64,000 bases of DNA from JAYVJH01 sp043777595 (GCA_043777595.1 JAYWHT010000089.1:1-64000); one strand, 5' to 3'. Shown: positions 31,541 to 41,915, counted from the stretch's first letter. Notes: generated from the letters alone by a model not told the origin. Program-made: numbers and translations.

Positions 31541-33073
31541 ATGTTTTTTAGAATTTGTATATTTTTACTGGTTTTGATGTCTTTCAATGTCCAATCTCAG
31601 CATTGGCTTGGATATTCTTCAAGCAATTTTGCAGGTACAAATGCCCTTTTTTTAAATCCAGCATCAGTTGTAGATTCACGGTTTAAAGTTTATCTAAATT
31701 TGGTAGGCAACGATTTTTTTGCAATCAATAATTATCTTTCTTATAATGCGCCTTATTCGATTTTGGGACTGACGACCAATACCGTTTCAGACAAATACCG
31801 AAGTGAGCGAGGGCTAATTGTATGGAAAGATACCTATTATTCTGAAACACTCAACAACAAACCCAAACATTTGCACGCTGGCGGCGATGTGCGTGGGCCG
31901 TCATTGATGTATAGTTTCAAAAACAGAAAATATGCCATTGGTCTTACAACTCGTGGCCGCTACCAGCTCGATATGACCAACGTATCAGAACAAACGGCCC
32001 GAATAATCAGATATGGCACAGACCCGCCCACATTACAAAACATACCGTTTGACGACCAAAGTGCTACGCTGACTAACAATGGCTTTTTGGAAATTGGTTT
32101 TGTTTTTGGAGCAGTACTCAAAGACGACGACGAAGATTTTTGGAAAATAGGCATAACCACAAAACGACTCATAGGCATGACCAATACCCATGCCAATATG
32201 TACGGCACCGACTATTCTATTGTTCCTGTACCAAATGTACCAGAGCGTGAAATTATAAACGCAAAGCGACTAAATGCTTATTATGGATACACAACAGACG
32301 CATCTTTGGATTTTAAACCTACACCAAGTTGGCTCTTTGGCAACGCACCAGCAGGTAGTGGGTGGGGGTTTGATGTAGGGTTGATTTACGAATACCGTCC
32401 TGATATTCAAAATTTTATGATGAACACTGGCAAAGCAGGCCAACGAATTGCCGACCCCAACCAAAACAAATATAAATTTAGAGTTGCGGTAGCTATCACA
32501 GACATAGGCTCAATAAAATACAAAAACCCGAGTACAGTCAAACAAATGGATACAAATCGAGAAAATATCACTTTTTCTTATGCCAGTTTCGACCAGCAAA
32601 ATTCAATCAGCAAAGCACTTGGGGCATTGAACTATACTTTGAGTATTCAGGCCGATGAAAGTTTTAGACCCTTTACCATTGGCCTGCCCACGGCTTTCAA
32701 TGTAAGTTTTGATTATTTGTACAAAAAAAACTGGTATATCAATTCTCGGTGGGTTCAACGATTGGGTAGTTACGATGGCATTAACATTAAGGCGCAGTCG
32801 GTTTTGGCTGTTACTCCCCGCTATGAGCGCAAGTGGTTTGAGGTAGCCGTACCAGTTTCGGTTTTTGACAATTATAGTAATTTTGCAGTAGGGTTAGGTC
32901 TGCGAGCTGGGCCGCTTGTATTGGGTAGCGATAACCTGGGAGGGCTTTTGAGTATTGGTAAAACCCGTGGGCTTGACTTTTATTTTAATTTTTATGCCCC
33001 AATTTTTCATGCCAAACCCAAAAATCCAAACAAGTGCTGGTACCAGCCCCATGAGAAAAGAAAAAAAAAGTAA
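31541..33073 (+). CDS. DUF5723 family outer-membrane-associated protein
   Basis: 510 residues with a signal peptide ('CIFLLVLMSFNVQSQ'). The pattern 'SSNFAGTNALFLNPASVVDSRFKVYLNLVG' (in part) and later amphipathic strands suggest a beta-barrel related to PorV/DUF5723 proteins of Bacteroidota. Asn-Pro-Ala after the first strands is characteristic. Function is unknown, perhaps linked to type IX secretion or outer-membrane assembly. It stands alone, with 229 bp of plain AT-rich DNA upstream. Confidence 0.75.
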   Translation: MFFRICIFLLVLMSFNVQSQHWLGYSSSNFAGTNALFLNPASVVDSRFKVYLNLVGNDFFAINNYLSYNAPYSILGLTTNTVSDKYRSERGLIVWKDTYYSETLNNKPKHLHAGGDVRGPSLMYSFKNRKYAIGLTTRGRYQLDMTNVSEQTARIIRYGTDPPTLQNIPFDDQSATLTNNGFLEIGFVFGAVLKDDDEDFWKIGITTKRLIGMTNTHANMYGTDYSIVPVPNVPEREIINAKRLNAYYGYTTDASLDFKPTPSWLFGNAPAGSGWGFDVGLIYEYRPDIQNFMMNTGKAGQRIADPNQNKYKFRVAVAITDIGSIKYKNPSTVKQMDTNRENITFSYASFDQQNSISKALGALNYTLSIQADESFRPFTIGLPTAFNVSFDYLYKKNWYINSRWVQRLGSYDGINIKAQSVLAVTPRYERKWFEVAVPVSVFDNYSNFAVGLGLRAGPLVLGSDNLGGLLSIGKTRGLDFYFNFYAPIFHAKPKNPNKCWYQPHEKRKKK

Positions 33074-33249
33074 AACAAATTTATTTCTTGCTAAGTAGTT
33101 GGGCAAAATTAGACAGGATTATGAATTTAGCTAACCCATTGTATATTAGATACTTATTCAGTCATTCATTCAATTACTCACAATTCTATATTATTACTTA
33201 AGTAGTTGTGCTTAAATAAACAATGTTTTGTTTTAAATACTTGATTCGT

Positions 33250-33423
33250 GTTACGCAACTAAAAAATAACGCCGTAGGTGTGTACTGCTAGTAGTTAAAA
33301 TTAGTAATTGAATAGTAAAACCCCAGCGGGGCGTCCTGCTGACAGCTTAAGCATATAGCATTGATGTTGCTTTTCGCTGCGGCAGACTGTCAATAGTACG
33401 CCCCTTTGGGACTTTTGAGTAAC
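33250..33423 (+). mobile_element. MITE-like element, copy 1
   Basis: 174 bp bounded by GTTACGCAA at the left and TTGAGTAAC at the right (one mismatch from a perfect terminal inverted repeat). It carries internal modules AACGCCGTAGGTGTG, CCCCAGCGGGGCG and GCCCCTTTGGGAC, shared in order with copy 2 (50976-51162, opposite orientation). Imperfect direct repeats flank it: TACTTGATT on the left and TATTTGATT on the right. There is no coding capacity. It fills most of the 400-bp gap between the DUF5723 gene and the Gfo/Idh/MocA gene. Confidence 0.8.
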
Positions 33424-33479
33424 ATGAGTATTTGATTACTAACTAATTTATAATATTTCCGTTTTTCACTATTCACTAC

Positions 33480-34781
33480 TTATCGTGGATATTCCCAACC
33501 TTTGCGATAAGCTCTTTCGAGTAGTTTTGTAGCTTCGGGGTCGTTGATGATGGTATTTTTTTGCCCGGCCCATTCAATGCTTCGCCCTGCTTTCATAGAC
33601 AGCATACCCAAAAGTGCCATATTCGTCGAGCGAAAACCTTGTTCTATTCCGCAAGTTGGTTGGCCATTTGTTTTAATTGCCCTCAAAAAATCGTCCCAAA
33701 GTGCCGCTATATTTTGGTCGTCTGGTTTGTCTAATTGTGCTGGTTGGTGTGTTGTTTGTGCCTTTGGGTCATTAGGATAAAACGTCCAGCCGTCCAACCA
33801 ACCTTGATGAAAAGTACCTTCTGTGCCATAAAAATAGCAGCCAACTGGTTGCTGGGGGTGGGTTTTTTCGGCATTGTTTGCGCCAAATAGGCGGTGTTCC
33901 CAAGTAAGGGTAAACGTCTCAAACTCATATACAGCCACTTGGTGGTCGGGCGCATCGGTTTGGTCTTGTTTGATAGCCCGCCCACCTGTTGAGAAAATTT
34001 TTCGAGGGTATTTTTCTTCTGTCCACCACAGCACTTGGTCGAGCCAATGAATACCCCAGTCGCCGAGTTGGCCGTTGGCAAAGTCGAGATATTGCCTAAA
34101 ACCCCGTGGGTGAATCGTCCTGTTGTAGGCTCGTAGAGGTGCTGGCCCGCAGTACATATCCCAGTCGAGTGTAGTGGGGGCATCGCTGTCGGGAGTGATT
34201 TTGCCAGCATCACCGCCATAGTTTACAAACGTTTTGACCATTCCAATTTTACCAGCTTTGCCCGACTTCAAAAAATTCATACCCGATATATTATGAGCCG
34301 AAAGCCGCCTGTGCGTACCTACCTGCACCACTCGCCCCGATTGTTGAGCGGCTGCCACCATGGCTTTGCCTTCGTTGATGGTATGGCTGATAGGTTTTTC
34401 GACATAGACGTGAGCGCCCCAGCGCAGTGCTTCGATTGTTACCAATGCGTGCCAATGGTCGGGAGTGGCGTTGATTACGATTTCGGGCTTTTCTTTGGCC
34501 AACATTTCACGGTAATCTTTATAAATATTGGGTCGGTCGCCGCTTAGTTTTTCTACCTCAGCCGCTGCTTTTGATAGCTGGCTGCTGTCCACATCGCACA
34601 TGGCCACTACCTTGCTGCTGCCTGCGGCCATGGCGTAGCGGAGTATATTCATGCCCCACCACCCCGAGCCAACGATGGCCGTTCGGAACTTTGTACCCTT
34701 AGGTGCTGCAATGACCAATGGTGAAAGTAGCGCAGAAACACCAGTAAATGCGGTATTTTTGATAAAATGGCGACGGTTCAT
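33480..34781 (-). CDS. Exported Gfo/Idh/MocA family oxidoreductase
   Basis: 433 residues. The leader 'MNRRHFIKNTAFTGVSALLSPLVIA' is Tat-like (NRRHFIK). The Rossmann motif 'AIVGSGWWGMNILR', 'MCDVD', and 'EKPISHTINEGKAMVAAAQQ' (EKP motif) identify an NAD(P)-dependent sugar dehydrogenase-type fold, with 'DWGIHWLDQVLWW' in the C-terminal domain. Exported members are common in Bacteroidota and act on carbohydrate derivatives; the substrate is unknown. It is third in a reverse unit after the Kir channel and the LD-carboxypeptidase genes, 28 bp from the latter. Confidence 0.92.
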   Translation of the reverse strand: MNRRHFIKNTAFTGVSALLSPLVIAAPKGTKFRTAIVGSGWWGMNILRYAMAAGSSKVVAMCDVDSSQLSKAAAEVEKLSGDRPNIYKDYREMLAKEKPEIVINATPDHWHALVTIEALRWGAHVYVEKPISHTINEGKAMVAAAQQSGRVVQVGTHRRLSAHNISGMNFLKSGKAGKIGMVKTFVNYGGDAGKITPDSDAPTTLDWDMYCGPAPLRAYNRTIHPRGFRQYLDFANGQLGDWGIHWLDQVLWWTEEKYPRKIFSTGGRAIKQDQTDAPDHQVAVYEFETFTLTWEHRLFGANNAEKTHPQQPVGCYFYGTEGTFHQGWLDGWTFYPNDPKAQTTHQPAQLDKPDDQNIAALWDDFLRAIKTNGQPTCGIEQGFRSTNMALLGMLSMKAGRSIEWAGQKNTIINDPEATKLLERAYRKGWEYPR

Positions 34782-34809
34782 GGTATAATTGATTTTGAAA
34801 GTGTGCTAA

Positions 34810-35715
34810 CTAAATCTGTAAACAAGTTCCAGATTTAGAAACCGCAAATACTACATTTCTACTCACAGGCAGGGCTACGTTTTGGCTGCCGTGACCAACT
34901 GGAAAGTCAAAACAAACAGGATAATCGTACTCTGCTGTGTGTTCGGCTATGATTTCATAAACTGTTTTTCCGAATGGCACTTCATTGTTGTCTTTGATGT
35001 CAGTAAAATTGCCAATAATCAAACCCGCCAATTTATCCAACTTCTTTGCCCTTTTGAGTTGTACCATCATTCGGTCGATGTTGTAATGGTACTCGCCAAT
35101 GTCTTCAATAAACAATATTTTACCATCGGTTTTTAAGTCTGAGCGTGAACCTATCAAATGGGCTATAATACACAAGTTACCACCAATCAACTGCCCCGTT
35201 GCCATACCAAGCCGATTGAATGGGTGCGGGGCAGTGGAGTACTGCTGCGATTGACCAAAAAGAAGTTTTCGCAGACTTTCGGTAGCCTCTGTGAATTGTG
35301 GTAGTAGAAAGTTTTTTGGCATAATACCATGAATACTCTCAACGTTAAACCTGTGCAAGTGGCAATGCAGGGCAGTGATGTCGCTAAACCCAACTATCCA
35401 TTTTGGTTTTTTTCTAAATTTTCTAAAATCCAAACGGTCAATTATCCGAGAGCTACCATAGCCACCCCGAGCCGAAAAAATAGCCGACAGCGACTCATCG
35501 TCAAGCATGGTTTGTAGGTCAGCTATGCGTTGCTGGTCTGTTCCTGCAAATTGATGGTAATTGGTTTTGAGTGTTTGGCCTTCGACTACTTCGAGTTGCC
35601 AGTCGTTACGCATCAGGTTTAGGCCATCAGTTAGGCTCTCGTAGTTCACTTGGCTGGCCATAGCCAGCACGCCCACACGGTCGTGTGGTTTTATAAAATC
35701 AGGGGTTTTTGTCAT
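34810..35715 (-). CDS. LD-carboxypeptidase (peptidase S66 family)
   Basis: 301 residues. 'LKPHDRVGVLAMAS'-type start, 'SAIFSARGGYGSSRIIDRLDF' with the nucleophile region, 'KWIVGFSDITALHCHL' and 'GKILFIEDIGEYHYNIDRMMVQLKRA', whose Glu is catalytic, define the family. 'CFDFPVGHGSQNVALPV' carries the His. It trims the terminal D-Ala from tetrapeptides during peptidoglycan recycling. The start is 3 bp after the Kir channel stop. Confidence 0.93.
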   Translation of the reverse strand: MTKTPDFIKPHDRVGVLAMASQVNYESLTDGLNLMRNDWQLEVVEGQTLKTNYHQFAGTDQQRIADLQTMLDDESLSAIFSARGGYGSSRIIDRLDFRKFRKKPKWIVGFSDITALHCHLHRFNVESIHGIMPKNFLLPQFTEATESLRKLLFGQSQQYSTAPHPFNRLGMATGQLIGGNLCIIAHLIGSRSDLKTDGKILFIEDIGEYHYNIDRMMVQLKRAKKLDKLAGLIIGNFTDIKDNNEVPFGKTVYEIIAEHTAEYDYPVCFDFPVGHGSQNVALPVSRNVVFAVSKSGTCLQI

Positions 35716-35718
35716 AAT

Positions 35719-36693
35719 CTAAATCAAATCGTAGAGGTGGATATTTTTTACGTCAATACGAAGGGGTTTTCCTGCACTTGGGCCGATGTCAAACATGGGT
35801 CTGAATTTTGCATTCCAGATTATTTCAGTAAATCTGTATGAATACCTCAAATGAACAGGCTGAAAAAATGTTTCGTCGATGGCACGAACAAAAATCAAAA
35901 TTTCGGCATCAGCAATTTGAAGGTCGTTGGTTGTTTGGCCATAAAGTGGGCTATCGGCCACGATGGGGTGAACGACCGTCCAACTGATAGGTAGTAGATT
36001 GACATGGTCTCGTTCTAATTTGAGTGGGTAATATTTTCGTGTCTTTTTGCCGTCGGCCAATGTTTCGATTCTTGACAGCGTAATATCCACATTGAGATCG
36101 ATAAGCTCGCTGCTTCGCTCATTGATAATTCTAAACATTAAGGCTTGAATATCTAAATAGGGCGACATGAGCGCATTTCGGCTAAATAGTACCTTGGGAA
36201 CAGGTCTTGAAAAACGACCGTACAGTAAGCCCGTAGCCAAAGCAAATGCCAAAAGCCCCGTGAGGGCTTCGATGGCCGCCACAGCACTTGCCCAATGTCC
36301 GACTGGGCTAATGCGACCATAGCCGACGGTAGTGAGGGTTTGTGTACTAAAAAAAAACGTTTCCCAAAAATAATCGGCGGGTGTTGTTCCAACGATTCCG
36401 AGCAAATGTTCAGTTCCAATTATTAAATAGACTATTGAAAAAAAACAATTTGTCAAGACAAACATCAACAAAACGGCAATCAAAAATCGTGGCCATGACA
36501 TCACCGTAAGCCGATGAAACAAATTGACCCGTTCCCAAAAAGACACATTCGTTCTTTTTACGTTCAATGTGCCATTTGGGTTCAATAAACGCGCCGAAGT
36601 GTCGGTTAGCCGAGTGCCAAAGCCTAAATCTTGCCTGTCTTCTTCTTTTTTTAGCAATATATTGCTATTTTCTGTTATTTTATCTGTTTCCAA
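35719..36693 (-). CDS. Inward-rectifier potassium channel (KirBac type)
   Basis: 324 residues. Two membrane helices (about residues 68-92 and 145-165) flank the pore loop with the selectivity filter T122-V-G-Y-G126 in 'STQTLTTVGYGRISPVG'. The cytoplasmic immunoglobulin-like domain follows ('VPKVLFSRNALMSPYLDIQALMFRIINERSSELIDLNVDITLSR' in part), ending 'KFRPMFDIG'. It passes K+ across the inner membrane. It is first in a three-gene reverse unit with a peptidoglycan carboxypeptidase and an exported oxidoreductase. Confidence 0.95.
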   Translation of the reverse strand: METDKITENSNILLKKEEDRQDLGFGTRLTDTSARLLNPNGTLNVKRTNVSFWERVNLFHRLTVMSWPRFLIAVLLMFVLTNCFFSIVYLIIGTEHLLGIVGTTPADYFWETFFFSTQTLTTVGYGRISPVGHWASAVAAIEALTGLLAFALATGLLYGRFSRPVPKVLFSRNALMSPYLDIQALMFRIINERSSELIDLNVDITLSRIETLADGKKTRKYYPLKLERDHVNLLPISWTVVHPIVADSPLYGQTTNDLQIADAEILIFVRAIDETFFQPVHLRYSYRFTEIIWNAKFRPMFDIGPSAGKPLRIDVKNIHLYDLI

Positions 36694-36866
36694 ATGAGTA
36701 AATGTTACAATGACAATTCTTTGATACTATTGACAGTGAAAGTTGCGTACAATTTCTTAAAAAAAACTAATTATTTCAAATAATAGTTTTATTGTAGAGA
36801 AATCAATAGTAACTTTCGGTGAAATTTTAGTACACAATCTTTTTTTAACCACAAATCCCTTATTTT

Positions 36867-39800
36867 ATGAGAAACAATTACACAAAATTGTGTGTGCAGG
36901 TTTTCCTGCTGTTAGGCTGCTTTGCTATTGGTTTCAATGCCAATGCCCAAGACCGCAAGGTATCGGGCAAAGTCGTTGATTCGGAAAATGGCTCAGGAAT
37001 GCCAGGCGTAACAGTGCTTATCAAAGGCTCTGCCACAGGCGCTAACACAGATGCAAACGGAAACTACTCCCTGAGCGTACCGACATCGGCAACGTTGGTG
37101 TTTTCATTTGTAGGCTATTTAGGTCAAGAAGTATCGGTAGGCAACCGTAGCACTATTAACGTATCGATGGGTGCCGACACCAAAGCACTCGAAGAGGTAG
37201 TAGTAACAGGTTATGCTGCACAGCAACGCAAGGACATCACAGGGGCAGTAGCTATTGTTGATGTAAAAGAAATGAAGAAAATGCCAGGCTCAAACATCGG
37301 CGACCAGCTTCAAGGTCGTGTGGCGGGTGTGCAGGTAAGTTCATCAGGCGACCCAGGTAGCTCGGCCTTCATTCGTATTCGTGGTATTGGTACAATCAAC
37401 CAAAACGAGCCACTGTACGTTATCGACGGCTTGCCAGTACAGAACGAAACCAATTTGAACTTTTTGAACCCCAACGACATTGAGTCTATTCAGGTACTAA
37501 AAGACGCAGCTTCGGCCTCAATTTACGGTTCACGGGCATCAAATGGTGTAATTGTGATTACAACCAAAAAAGGAAAAGCAGGTGCTTCAAAAATCAGTGT
37601 CGATATGTTTTATGGTATTCAGGCCCCTGGCAAATCTGCTGATTTGCTATCGCCAGCCGAGCTATTGACTCTAAACCAGAAATTATCAGAGGGTGCAGGT
37701 ATTCCGTTTCAAAACAAAACCTATGTACAAAATGGAAGCACGTTTGCACTGCCAGACTTTATGACTCGTAATGGTGGTTTTAAGGCAGGTGACCCAGCGG
37801 TAGATCCAAACAAGTATTTTTTGAACTCTGACCCTACTGCCGATGCAGGTGCCAACTACTTGATTCAGAAAGCAAATCAGGCTGGTACAGATTGGTTTAA
37901 AGAAGTATTTAAACCAGCGTCATTGACAAACGTACAGATAAGTGCCTCTGGTGGTTCTGAAAAAGGTCGTTATTTCTTTTCGGGTAACTACTACGATAAC
38001 AACGGTATTTTGATAAACAACAATTACAAGCGTTATCAGAGCCGAATCAACTCTGAATTTTCGGTAAAGAAGCACGTTCGAGTTGGTGAAAATATCAGTA
38101 TTGCATACCAGACAAATACTGGTGGAATTGGTAATCCAAATGAAGGTTCAGTTTTGTTGAACGCATATCGCATACCTCAGATTGTACCAGTATATGACAT
38201 CAATGGCTATTGGGGTAGCCCAGCAGGTGCCAACTCAAATGCTGGAAACCCTGTTGCACAACAAACACGCGCTATCGAAGGAAAAGGCTATACACTTCGT
38301 TTGACTGGAAATATATATGCAGAGGCAGACTTAAGTAAGCACTTTACGGCCAAAACAAGTTTTGGTCTGGACTTTGGCACAGGTCAGTTTCGTGGCTATG
38401 GCTACCGCAACTTTGAAGCAACCGAAATCAATGCTAACAATAGCATGGATAGAAGTATGTTCGCAAATCGTAACTGGGTATGGTTCAATACATTGGCCTA
38501 TAATCAAGAGTTTGGCAATCACCGTATTACAGCTTTGGTGGGTTCTGAGGCCAAAAGAAATACTTACGATGGATTCCGTGGCAGTGGCAGCGGTTTGACT
38601 TTTGGTGATGACCCGTACTATCGTGTATTGCAAAACACCAACTCTAAGTCTTGGAACATAAGTGAGTATAGAGGTGAATTTACGACGGCTTCGCTATTTG
38701 GTCAAGTAAACTATGCTTTTCAGGACAAATATTTAGTGAGTGCTACTGTTCGTCGGGACGGTGTTTCTCGCTTTATCAACAAACCTTATGGTGTGTTCCC
38801 TGCTGGTAGTATCGGTTGGAGAATCTCAAAAGAAGAGTTTATGAAATCTGTAACTGCCATCAACGACTTGAAACTCCGTGCTTCGTATGGTGTAACTGGT
38901 AACAACGAAATTGGTGGTGATTACCCGGGTTTTGCTAATTTTAGCACAAGTATCAGCGGAACGGCCTATTCTATCAATGGCTCACCTACTTCTGTTACAC
39001 CCGGTTTTGCTCAAAGTTCGGTTGCCAATAAAGACATATCTTGGGAAACTACTACGTTGTTGAACGTCGGTGTAGATGCTCGTTTGTTCAATGCCCTTGA
39101 TGTAATGGTCGAATATTATGATCGCAAAACAGCGGATATATTATTTAGTGTGCCTTTGGAATCGACAGCGGGTAATATCGGACGATTGCCGTCTAATATT
39201 GGTGATATGCGTAACGTAGGTATTGATTTTTCGGTAGGTTATCGTGGCAAAGCATTGGCTAACCAGTTAGACTATGGAGTTGTATTTACTGGTGGTCATT
39301 ACAAAAATACAGTTGAAAAACTCGATGCCAACAGCAATACTTTCTTGACGAGCGCAGGCAGCCGTATTGGCGACTTGACACGTACATTGGTTGGCGCACC
39401 AATTTCTCAATATTGGGGCTATATTTCAGATGGTGTAATTAAGAGTGAATCGCAGTTGCCAAAAACACCAGGCGATGCCAAAGTTGGCCGTTTGAATTTC
39501 CGTGATTTGAATAATGATGGCAAAATAAACGATGACGACCAAACAATTATTGGTAGCCCGATTCCAAAGCTAACTTATGGCTTGAACTTAACGGCCAATT
39601 ACAAGGGTTTTGACTTTTCGTTTTTTATGCAAGGTGTATATGGCAATCAACTGCTCAATTATGTTCGTTATTTTACAGATACCCCAGCGTTTCAGGCCAA
39701 CTATACTAAAAATATGCTGTACAAAGCTGGTGATACATACCCTAAGTTAGACCGTAACGACAACTACTCAAACCAAAGAAGTTCGTTCTTTGTAGAGTCT

Positions 39801-40067
39801 GGTTCTTACTTCCGTGGAAAAAATTTAACGCTTGGATATACACTTCCTGCAAGTTTAATAAACAAAATTGGCCTCGATAGAGTTAGGGTATATATTCAAG
39901 GTCAAAACCTGTTTACAGTTACCAATTACACTGGTTTAGACCCCGATGTAACGATTTCAAACATCACCGAAGGCTACAACAGCCAAAGAGACTTGTCTCT
40001 GGGCGTAGATTATGGTCGTTACCCAATTTCTCGTCAGTTTTATGTTGGCGCAAATATTGAGTTCTAA
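36867..40067 (+). CDS. SusC/RagA family TonB-linked outer membrane protein
   Basis: 1066 residues. A signal peptide ending at 'NANAQ' is followed by a carboxypeptidase-regulatory-like domain ('VSGKVVDSENGSGMPGVTVLIKG'). Then comes the plug with 'KDITGAVAIVDVKEMKKMPG', 'SAFIRIRGIGTINQNEPLYVIDG' and 'GVIVITTKKGK', and a 22-strand barrel ending in an aromatic residue ('YVGANIEF'). It imports oligosaccharides or peptides together with the SusD lipoprotein encoded next (38 bp downstream). No anti-sigma or hybrid two-component gene is adjacent, so regulation cannot be read. Confidence 0.97.
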   Translation: MRNNYTKLCVQVFLLLGCFAIGFNANAQDRKVSGKVVDSENGSGMPGVTVLIKGSATGANTDANGNYSLSVPTSATLVFSFVGYLGQEVSVGNRSTINVSMGADTKALEEVVVTGYAAQQRKDITGAVAIVDVKEMKKMPGSNIGDQLQGRVAGVQVSSSGDPGSSAFIRIRGIGTINQNEPLYVIDGLPVQNETNLNFLNPNDIESIQVLKDAASASIYGSRASNGVIVITTKKGKAGASKISVDMFYGIQAPGKSADLLSPAELLTLNQKLSEGAGIPFQNKTYVQNGSTFALPDFMTRNGGFKAGDPAVDPNKYFLNSDPTADAGANYLIQKANQAGTDWFKEVFKPASLTNVQISASGGSEKGRYFFSGNYYDNNGILINNNYKRYQSRINSEFSVKKHVRVGENISIAYQTNTGGIGNPNEGSVLLNAYRIPQIVPVYDINGYWGSPAGANSNAGNPVAQQTRAIEGKGYTLRLTGNIYAEADLSKHFTAKTSFGLDFGTGQFRGYGYRNFEATEINANNSMDRSMFANRNWVWFNTLAYNQEFGNHRITALVGSEAKRNTYDGFRGSGSGLTFGDDPYYRVLQNTNSKSWNISEYRGEFTTASLFGQVNYAFQDKYLVSATVRRDGVSRFINKPYGVFPAGSIGWRISKEEFMKSVTAINDLKLRASYGVTGNNEIGGDYPGFANFSTSISGTAYSINGSPTSVTPGFAQSSVANKDISWETTTLLNVGVDARLFNALDVMVEYYDRKTADILFSVPLESTAGNIGRLPSNIGDMRNVGIDFSVGYRGKALANQLDYGVVFTGGHYKNTVEKLDANSNTFLTSAGSRIGDLTRTLVGAPISQYWGYISDGVIKSESQLPKTPGDAKVGRLNFRDLNNDGKINDDDQTIIGSPIPKLTYGLNLTANYKGFDFSFFMQGVYGNQLLNYVRYFTDTPAFQANYTKNMLYKAGDTYPKLDRNDNYSNQRSSFFVESGSYFRGKNLTLGYTLPASLINKIGLDRVRVYIQGQNLFTVTNYTGLDPDVTISNITEGYNSQRDLSLGVDYGRYPISRQFYVGANIEF

Positions 40068-40105
40068 TCAATCTTTTTTATAATTTTAATTTCTTTTTTT
40101 TTAAC

Positions 40106-41845
40106 ATGAAAAATAAAATAATAGCAGGTACAGTGCTACTCATACTCGGAGTAGCTGTGTCTTGTAAGGATTCATTCCTTGAGCAAAAACCCTATGGAGC
40201 CGTAAACGAGGGAACACTCTCGGCCACACTCACAGGTTCTGATGCACTCTTAATAGCCGCCTACTCGTGTATGGACGGCTTCACAAGTTGGGACAACGGT
40301 AGCCCTTGGGGTTCGGCGGCCTCTAACTGGACGTATGGTAACATCGCTGGTGGTGATTCTTATAAAGGGTCAGAAGCCAACGACCAGCCAGATATTACGC
40401 CCATCGAGCGTCACGAAACTACGCCATCAAATCCTTATGTAGAAAGTAAGTGGAATACTTACTACGATGGTATAGCTCGTTGTAACCAAACTATTAAGGC
40501 ATTTAATGCCTTGACCACAGCACCAGCCGCCATCAAAGCCATCAGATTGGGCGAGGCTCGTTTTTTGAGAGGATTCTACCATTACGAACTCAAAAAAGTG
40601 TTTAACATGGTGCCGTACATCGACGATGCAACGACTGACTTTGCTGTGCCAAACGACAAGGACATCATGGCTAACATTCAGGCTGACCTAATTGCGGCCG
40701 CCGCTGTATTGCCTGTTACTGCCGATGCCGCTGGCCGTGCCACCAAAGGTGCTGCACAGAGTTTGTTGGGATTGACGTATCTGTGGCAAAATAACTTTGC
40801 AGAGGCCAAAAAACAGTTTGATGCTGTAATAGCTTCTGGTCGTTATAAATTGACACCAAAATTCCAAGACAATTTTGACCCAGCCGTTCAAAACTCAACA
40901 GAGAGTATCATCGAGGTACAACAAGCTGTAAACGTAGGTACAGATGACCAGTCGAACCAAGGTGATATTTTAAATTTTCCGTACAATGCAGGTCCGGGCG
41001 GCTGCTGTGGCTTTCACCAACCATCACAAAACTTGGTCAATGCCTTTAAGGTTGATTCAAAAGGCTTGCCGTTATTGACAACCTACAACAACACAGACAT
41101 CAAGAATGACCAGAAAGTGTTACCAACTGACCCATTCACACCAGAAACGGCACCACTCGACTCTCGTATTGATTGGACAGTTGGCCGTCGCGGTATTCCT
41201 TACTTAGACTGGGGACTCCATGGTGGCTCGGGCTGGCAGCGTGACCCTGCCTATGCAGGTGTATATTCACCAAAGAAAAACGTTTACTACAAGTCACAAG
41301 AAGGTACGCTAACATCAGCATCTGGCTGGACAAAGGGCTACAACACAAACAACGTAAAAATCATGCGCTATTCTGATCTGTTGCTTTTGGCCGCAGAAGC
41401 AGAGGTAGAGGTAGGTTCATTGGCAAAGGCACAAGAATATGTAAACATCGTTCGTAAGCGTGCCGCCAATCCAGAAAGCATGGTGAAGAGTTATGTTTCT
41501 AATGCAGAGCCAGCGAAGGGCTTTACAGACAAGAACGCCGCTAACTATTTGGTAGGACTATACACAATGCCATGGACAGACAAAGCGGTAGCTCGTGAGG
41601 CAGTTCGTTTCGAGCGTCGCATAGAGTTAGGCTCAGAAGGTCATCGCCGTTTCGACTTAGTTCGTTGGGGTGTAGCAGATGTAGTCTTGAACAAGTACCT
41701 TGCCGAAGAAGTAAGAACTCGTGGCTACTTGGCTGGTGCTAAGTTTACAAAAGGCAAATCAGAATATGAGCCTATTCCGGCACGTGCCATAACTCGTAGT
41801 GCCAAAGCTGGAACTGCTACATTGAAGCAAAACAACGGGTACTAA
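40106..41845 (+). CDS. RagB/SusD family nutrient-binding lipoprotein
   Basis: 579 residues. The lipobox 'ILGVAVSC' puts the lipidated Cys at 20. 'ESKWNTYYDGIARCNQTIKAF', 'GEARFLRGFYHYELKKVFNMVPYI', 'AKGAAQSLLGLTYLW'-type TPR helices and the C-terminal 'VRFERRIELGSEGHRRFDLVRWG' are family hallmarks. It caps the SusC barrel and captures substrate on the cell surface. A strong terminator follows. Confidence 0.97.
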   Translation: MKNKIIAGTVLLILGVAVSCKDSFLEQKPYGAVNEGTLSATLTGSDALLIAAYSCMDGFTSWDNGSPWGSAASNWTYGNIAGGDSYKGSEANDQPDITPIERHETTPSNPYVESKWNTYYDGIARCNQTIKAFNALTTAPAAIKAIRLGEARFLRGFYHYELKKVFNMVPYIDDATTDFAVPNDKDIMANIQADLIAAAAVLPVTADAAGRATKGAAQSLLGLTYLWQNNFAEAKKQFDAVIASGRYKLTPKFQDNFDPAVQNSTESIIEVQQAVNVGTDDQSNQGDILNFPYNAGPGGCCGFHQPSQNLVNAFKVDSKGLPLLTTYNNTDIKNDQKVLPTDPFTPETAPLDSRIDWTVGRRGIPYLDWGLHGGSGWQRDPAYAGVYSPKKNVYYKSQEGTLTSASGWTKGYNTNNVKIMRYSDLLLLAAEAEVEVGSLAKAQEYVNIVRKRAANPESMVKSYVSNAEPAKGFTDKNAANYLVGLYTMPWTDKAVAREAVRFERRIELGSEGHRRFDLVRWGVADVVLNKYLAEEVRTRGYLAGAKFTKGKSEYEPIPARAITRSAKAGTATLKQNNGY

Positions 41846-41875
41846 ATCTCGTCATTGATTTTAGAGTCATCTTAG

Positions 41876-41915
41876 AAAAAGTGAGTGTTGCCTGTGGCAG
41901 CACTCACTTTTTTTT
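41876..41915 (+). terminator. Rho-independent terminator after the SusCD pair
   Basis: AAAAGTGAGTGTTGCC pairs with GGCAGCACTCACTTTT (one G-U pair) across the loop TGT, and the T run continues for several more bases. It separates SusD from the VCBS lipoprotein gene, although readthrough is possible. Confidence 0.9.

Noticed and set aside
33731..34219. 162-codon frame within the Gfo/Idh/MocA gene on the same strand
   Set aside because: Out-of-frame shadow of a well-supported oxidoreductase.
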